NCBI RefSeq assembly: GCF_002879855.1
Contig: NZ_PNYB01000001.1
Location: 434,001 to 498,000, forward strand
Direction of reading: 5' to 3'
Source of the DNA: Trinickia soli
Lineage (GTDB): Bacteria > Pseudomonadota > Gammaproteobacteria > Burkholderiales > Burkholderiaceae
DNA length: 64,000 nucleotides
Shown one piece after another: positions 60,677 to 64,000 of this stretch. Each line of letters starts with the position of its first letter. Within the stretch, counting starts at the first letter, position 1. The notes under the pieces were generated by a model that was not told the DNA's origin, ran no database searches, and worked only from the letters and a program-made list of their open reading frames with translations. The position numbers and the translations under genes were made by a program.

Positions 60677-62089
60677 ATGCACCGCCTGTTTCCGCTCATC
60701 GCGCTCTGCCTGCTGGCAGGCTGCACCACGTACCATGCGCAACCGCTCGTGCCTGCCGATCTTGCTCACAAGTTCGAGCGGCGCTCGCTTGCCGATGCCG
60801 GATTGCATGCGTTCGTCGTCAGCTCGATCGGTCACGATGTCACGCCGTGGCCGCCCTCGCAATGGAATCGCGAGTTGCTGACGCTGGCGGCGTGGTACTA
60901 CAGCCCGACGCTGGCCGTCGCGCGCGCCCAATCGGAGACCGCACGCGCGCATGTCGACGTCGCCGGAGCGATACCGAATCCCACGCTTCAGTTGCCGTTC
61001 GAATATGCAACGCCAAACCCCGGGCCCGGCGCACCATTTACGACGGGAATAGCGCTCGACATTCCGATAGAGACCGCCGGAAAGCGCGGGTATCGCATCG
61101 ATCAGGCGACGCATCTGGCGACCGCGGCGCAATTCGACCTCGACACGCAAGCGTGGAAAGTCACCGCACAGGTCCGCGATGCATTGATTGCGCTATGCGC
61201 GGCCCAAGCACGTCGCGCAGCTTTGGCACGGAGCATCGCAGCCGAACAGGCCGTCGTCGCCATGATGAAAATGCGCAATCAGCAAGGCGAGAATTCGTCG
61301 TCCGATGTCACACGGGCAGCCTTGACGATGAATCAAACGCAGCGCGAGTACGCGGCGTCGCGCGCGGCGATAGACGACGCCCGCGCACAACTGGCCGCCG
61401 CGATCGGTATCCCCGTCTCAGCCATGGACGGAATCGACATCGACATGTCTTCGCTCCGCGCGCCCCCGCTCCCGCCGCCCGATGCCGAGGCGCAACGCGA
61501 AGCGATTTTTCATCGATCGGACCTGCTGGCGTCGTTGGCCGATTACGCCGCGGCCGAATCGGCATTGCAATTGGAAGTCGCCAAACAATATCCCGACATT
61601 CACCTGGGGCCCGGCTATACCTATGACACCGGGACACGGCGCATTGCGTTCGGCTTGGCCGGCATCACACTGCCGATCTTCGACCAGAATCAAGGCGGCA
61701 TCCGCGAGGCCGAGAGCAAACGCAAGGAGGCCGCGGCGCGCACGGCCGCGTTGCAAGACACGATTCTCGGCGCACTCGATCAGGCGCTGACACGCTATCG
61801 GTCGTCGTTCGCGGCGCTACGTCTCGCCGACGATCAATTGAACCTCGCGCGCAAACAGTTGAACGATGGGACCGCCGAATTCTCGTCGGGCGAGATCGAT
61901 CGGCTCGAATATACGAAAGCGAAAGCCGCTTACGAAACCCACGAGATCGTGCGACTGGATGCCCTTGCCGCAGCCCGGCAGGCCGCCGCCGCCGTCGAGG
62001 ATGCCATGCAGCGTCCGCTGCGCCGTAGTCCGCACGATGCGGACGATGTGGATGATGCGTCGACTCATCGGCGGGGAGGACAACAATGA
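60677..62089 (+). CDS. TolC-family outer-membrane efflux lipoprotein (CzcC-like)
   Basis: A 470-residue protein with lipobox LLAGC (Cys16). It contains long coiled-coil helices and the duplicated OEP pattern (AWYYSPTLAVARAQSETARAHVDVAGAIPNPTL and a second half near YPDIHLGPGYTYDTGTRRIAFGLAGITLPIFDQNQGGI). This is the outer-membrane channel of the tripartite pump. Its stop overlaps the adaptor start as ATGA at 62086-62089. Confidence 0.92.
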   Translation: MHRLFPLIALCLLAGCTTYHAQPLVPADLAHKFERRSLADAGLHAFVVSSIGHDVTPWPPSQWNRELLTLAAWYYSPTLAVARAQSETARAHVDVAGAIPNPTLQLPFEYATPNPGPGAPFTTGIALDIPIETAGKRGYRIDQATHLATAAQFDLDTQAWKVTAQVRDALIALCAAQARRAALARSIAAEQAVVAMMKMRNQQGENSSSDVTRAALTMNQTQREYAASRAAIDDARAQLAAAIGIPVSAMDGIDIDMSSLRAPPLPPPDAEAQREAIFHRSDLLASLADYAAAESALQLEVAKQYPDIHLGPGYTYDTGTRRIAFGLAGITLPIFDQNQGGIREAESKRKEAAARTAALQDTILGALDQALTRYRSSFAALRLADDQLNLARKQLNDGTAEFSSGEIDRLEYTKAKAAYETHEIVRLDALAAARQAAAAVEDAMQRPLRRSPHDADDVDDASTHRRGGQQ

Positions 62090-63150
62090 ACGCACGATTG
62101 GTTTTCGCTGCGGCGGCCTCGCTATGTATCGCAGCCGCCGCCGGATGGTATGTGTCCCAAACCGTCGCCGCCCTGCCTTCGCACGCCGCATCGGCGCCTC
62201 AAGCCGCCGCGGCGCCCTCGGTGCAAACGGTTGGTGGCGAGACCGTGGTCGTGGTGGCCGTAGATGCTCAGCGGGCGAGTGGCATCGTCGTTGCACCTGT
62301 CGTCGCGACGAGCGTTCGAGCGCACTACGACGCCTATGCGACCGTCGTCGATCCGCAACCGCTCGTCGATTTGCGCACGAAGCTCGCCGGCGCACGCGCC
62401 GACGTTGCGACGCTGACCGGGCAGGCAAAGGCTTCGAGCGCGGAATACCAACGCAGCCGCACGCTCTTCGACGACGGCCACAATGTCTCGCTGAAGGCGC
62501 TGCAAAACGCGCAAGCGCTCATGCAAGCGGATCGCGACAAGCTGCAAACAGCGAAAGCCGCACTGGCGGGGTTGATTGCGACCGCGAAACTTCAATACGG
62601 CGAGGTGCTGTCGCGCGCAGCCGTTGACCCCGATTCAAAGCTTCTGATGCAGTTGCAATCTGGAGAAGCCTCGATTCTGCGCGTCACGCTGCCTTCGTCG
62701 ATCAGCGCCTCACCCGCCGATCGCCTTACCTTGGATGCGCCCGATGGCCGACCCGTTGTGCTGCAAAAGCTATCTGTGTCTTTGCAAGCGGATCCTGCCG
62801 TACAAGGCACACCGTGGTTCTATGCCGCGCAGCGTGCGTTGCCGGTCGGCACGCATACGACGGTGACGGCGCCGGCCGCACAAACGAGCACGCCTGCGTT
62901 ACTGATCCCTTCCGATGCGATCGTCTGGTATGGCGGGCAAACATGGGCCTACGTTCGCGTTGCGCCAGATCGATTCGCACGGCGATACGTGAAACCCGCG
63001 AGCGAAAATGAGGTTGGAATTGCCGTAACGTCGGGCTTTCACAGCGGCGATCAGGTCGTCACACGCGGCGCGCAACTGTTGCTGTCGCAAGAGCTGAAAC
63101 CACAAGGCGTTGCGACGGCCTGCAAAGATCCGCCCGAATGCGACGACTGA
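62086..63150 (+). CDS. RND periplasmic adaptor (membrane fusion protein)
   Basis: A 354-residue periplasmic adaptor; GGGGAGGA precedes the ATG. It has an N-terminal membrane or signal segment (FAAAASLCIAAAAGWYV), then a lipoyl-like/coiled-coil hairpin (LRTKLAGARADVATLTGQAKASSAEYQRSRTLF) and beta-barrel parts ending SGFHSGDQVVTRGAQLLLSQEL. It links the inner-membrane pump at 63214 to the OMF, with a Cys pair (CKDPPEC) near the C-terminus. Confidence 0.9.
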   Translation: MNARLVFAAAASLCIAAAAGWYVSQTVAALPSHAASAPQAAAAPSVQTVGGETVVVVAVDAQRASGIVVAPVVATSVRAHYDAYATVVDPQPLVDLRTKLAGARADVATLTGQAKASSAEYQRSRTLFDDGHNVSLKALQNAQALMQADRDKLQTAKAALAGLIATAKLQYGEVLSRAAVDPDSKLLMQLQSGEASILRVTLPSSISASPADRLTLDAPDGRPVVLQKLSVSLQADPAVQGTPWFYAAQRALPVGTHTTVTAPAAQTSTPALLIPSDAIVWYGGQTWAYVRVAPDRFARRYVKPASENEVGIAVTSGFHSGDQVVTRGAQLLLSQELKPQGVATACKDPPECDD

Positions 63151-63213
63151 TAGTACGCAACGGCTAAGCGCCGCACGCGCTTCGCTTCTCTCTCCTTGCG
63201 CCATCGCGTATCC

Positions 63214-64000
63214 ATGCTCCAAGCCATCATCCGATTTTCGTTGCGCTTTCGCGGCATCGTCTTCGCACTGGCCGTCGTTACTGCCGGCTACGGGATTTTT
63301 TCGCTGACGCGAGCGGACCTCGACGTCTTCCCCGAATTCGCCCCACCGATGAGCATCGTGCAAGCGCAAGCGCCCGGCATGACGAGCGAGCAGGTGGAAA
63401 CGCTCGTGACGCAGCCCATCGAAGAAGCGCTCGGCGGCATGGTCGGTTTGAAATCGATACGGTCGCGGTCCATGCAGGGCTTGTCGTCGATCACGCTCGT
63501 CTTCAACGATCACACCAACGTATTGCAGGCCCGGCAGATGGTGGCCGAACGCCTCAGCGCGACGGCCGCTGCGTTGCCCACAGGTGTCATGCCGCCGGTC
63601 GTGCTGCCGCTGACCACGACGACGAGCGTCGTACGCACGATAGGTCTCACGTCGAAGACGCTCTCGCCCACCGCGCTCTACGATATTGCGCAATGGACGA
63701 TACGGCCGCAGCTGCTGAGCGTTCACGGCGTAGCCGACGCGATCGTGTTCGGCGGGGCCGCGCGGCAATTGCAGATCGAGGTCGATCCGCAAAAACTGCT
63801 GCGCTACGGCTTGTCGCTGCAGGACGTGATCGCGGCAGCGCGCCAGGCAACCGGAACGCGTGGCGCTGGCTTCATCGAAAACGCCAATCAACGTATCGAC
63901 GTTCATGTCGATGGGCAAATCGCGAACCCGAAGCAGCTCGGCAATGTCGTGCTGCGCTGGAGTAACGGCGCAGCTTTGCATCTGTCGGATGTCGCGACCG
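63214..64000 (+). CDS. RND efflux pump (heavy-metal/CzcA-like), N-terminal part
   Basis: The first 262 residues of an RND inner-membrane pump that runs off the window. TM1 (GIVFALAVVTAGYGIFSL) is followed by RADLDVFPEFAPPMSIVQAQAPGMTSEQVETLVTQPIEEALGG, diagnostic for the HME/CzcA branch, and porter-domain sequence (RSMQGLSSITLVFNDHTNVLQARQMV). It is transcribed with the OMF and adaptor genes. Substrate may be metal ions or small organic compounds. Confidence 0.92.
   Translation, partial: MLQAIIRFSLRFRGIVFALAVVTAGYGIFSLTRADLDVFPEFAPPMSIVQAQAPGMTSEQVETLVTQPIEEALGGMVGLKSIRSRSMQGLSSITLVFNDHTNVLQARQMVAERLSATAAALPTGVMPPVVLPLTTTTSVVRTIGLTSKTLSPTALYDIAQWTIRPQLLSVHGVADAIVFGGAARQLQIEVDPQKLLRYGLSLQDVIAAARQATGTRGAGFIENANQRIDVHVDGQIANPKQLGNVVLRWSNGAALHLSDVAT

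Overview
The window looks like chromosomal DNA of a Burkholderiaceae betaproteobacterium (Paraburkholderia/Trinickia/Burkholderia-like). It is GC-rich and carries DUF3579 and DUF4148 proteins, an intracellular PHB depolymerase, a DcaP-like porin, a TctD/TctE-type two-component pair and an entericidin. The genus assignment is inference from family content; there is no rRNA or tRNA to anchor it.

Layout. 1-300 is the tail of an RND pump, followed by a DUF3579 gene. 794-14238 is a sensing, uptake and storage block. On the minus strand lie an OmpR-family regulator, its kinase and an orphan NMT1-type binding protein; phaZ coupled to a chemoreceptor; an ABC importer (ATPase, permease, paralogous binding protein); and a DcaP-like porin. 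A second chemoreceptor is on the plus strand. Two intergenic elements with covarying hairpins (A/B, about 105 bp each) and two promoter-proximal modules (C1/C2, GCTGTC direct repeats with 11-bp period) tie these genes together. The block reads as one system that senses, swims toward and imports a small carboxylate or aromatic acid and links this to PHB mobilisation; the substrate is unknown.

14277-16624 is a scar zone: a small lipoprotein, a truncated glycosylase fragment, an IS3-type remnant, the 29-bp end of a lost ISNCY-like element and an intact copy of that element with 5-bp target duplications. Directly beside it, 16636-26390 is an almost complete filamentous (inovirus) prophage: Rep, ssDNA-binding protein, coat proteins, pIII-like adhesin, DUF2523 protein, Zot, secretin, a basic-region/coiled-coil regulator surrounded by GTTACnnGTAAC palindromes, and a divergent HTH repressor-like gene. 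It sits in a dif-like XerCD site, and the att core is the 3' end of the repressor-like gene, so integration changes that protein's C-terminus.

26594-37670 is a stress and low-oxygen type cluster: GH15 glucoamylase-like enzyme, HMA-like protein, cupin, hemerythrin, AhpD-like protein, DUF2945, Rieske-FAD oxidoreductase, CbpA/CbpM and a membrane cytochrome b-like/molybdopterin fusion. A roughly 130-bp promoter/leader region is duplicated inside it. 37813-56939 holds individual transport and exported-protein genes: a DUF4157 (HExxH) protein with a papain-like C-terminus, entericidin, SPFH protein, HxlR regulator, two MFS transporters, ClC channel with CBS domains, AIM24 protein, a 1160-aa effector-like protein with a SLOG-like end, an orphan TpsA exoprotein and a MarR-GNAT fusion. 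57103-64000 has small envelope proteins, then a two-component system followed by an OMF/MFP/RND heavy-metal-type efflux operon that runs off the end.
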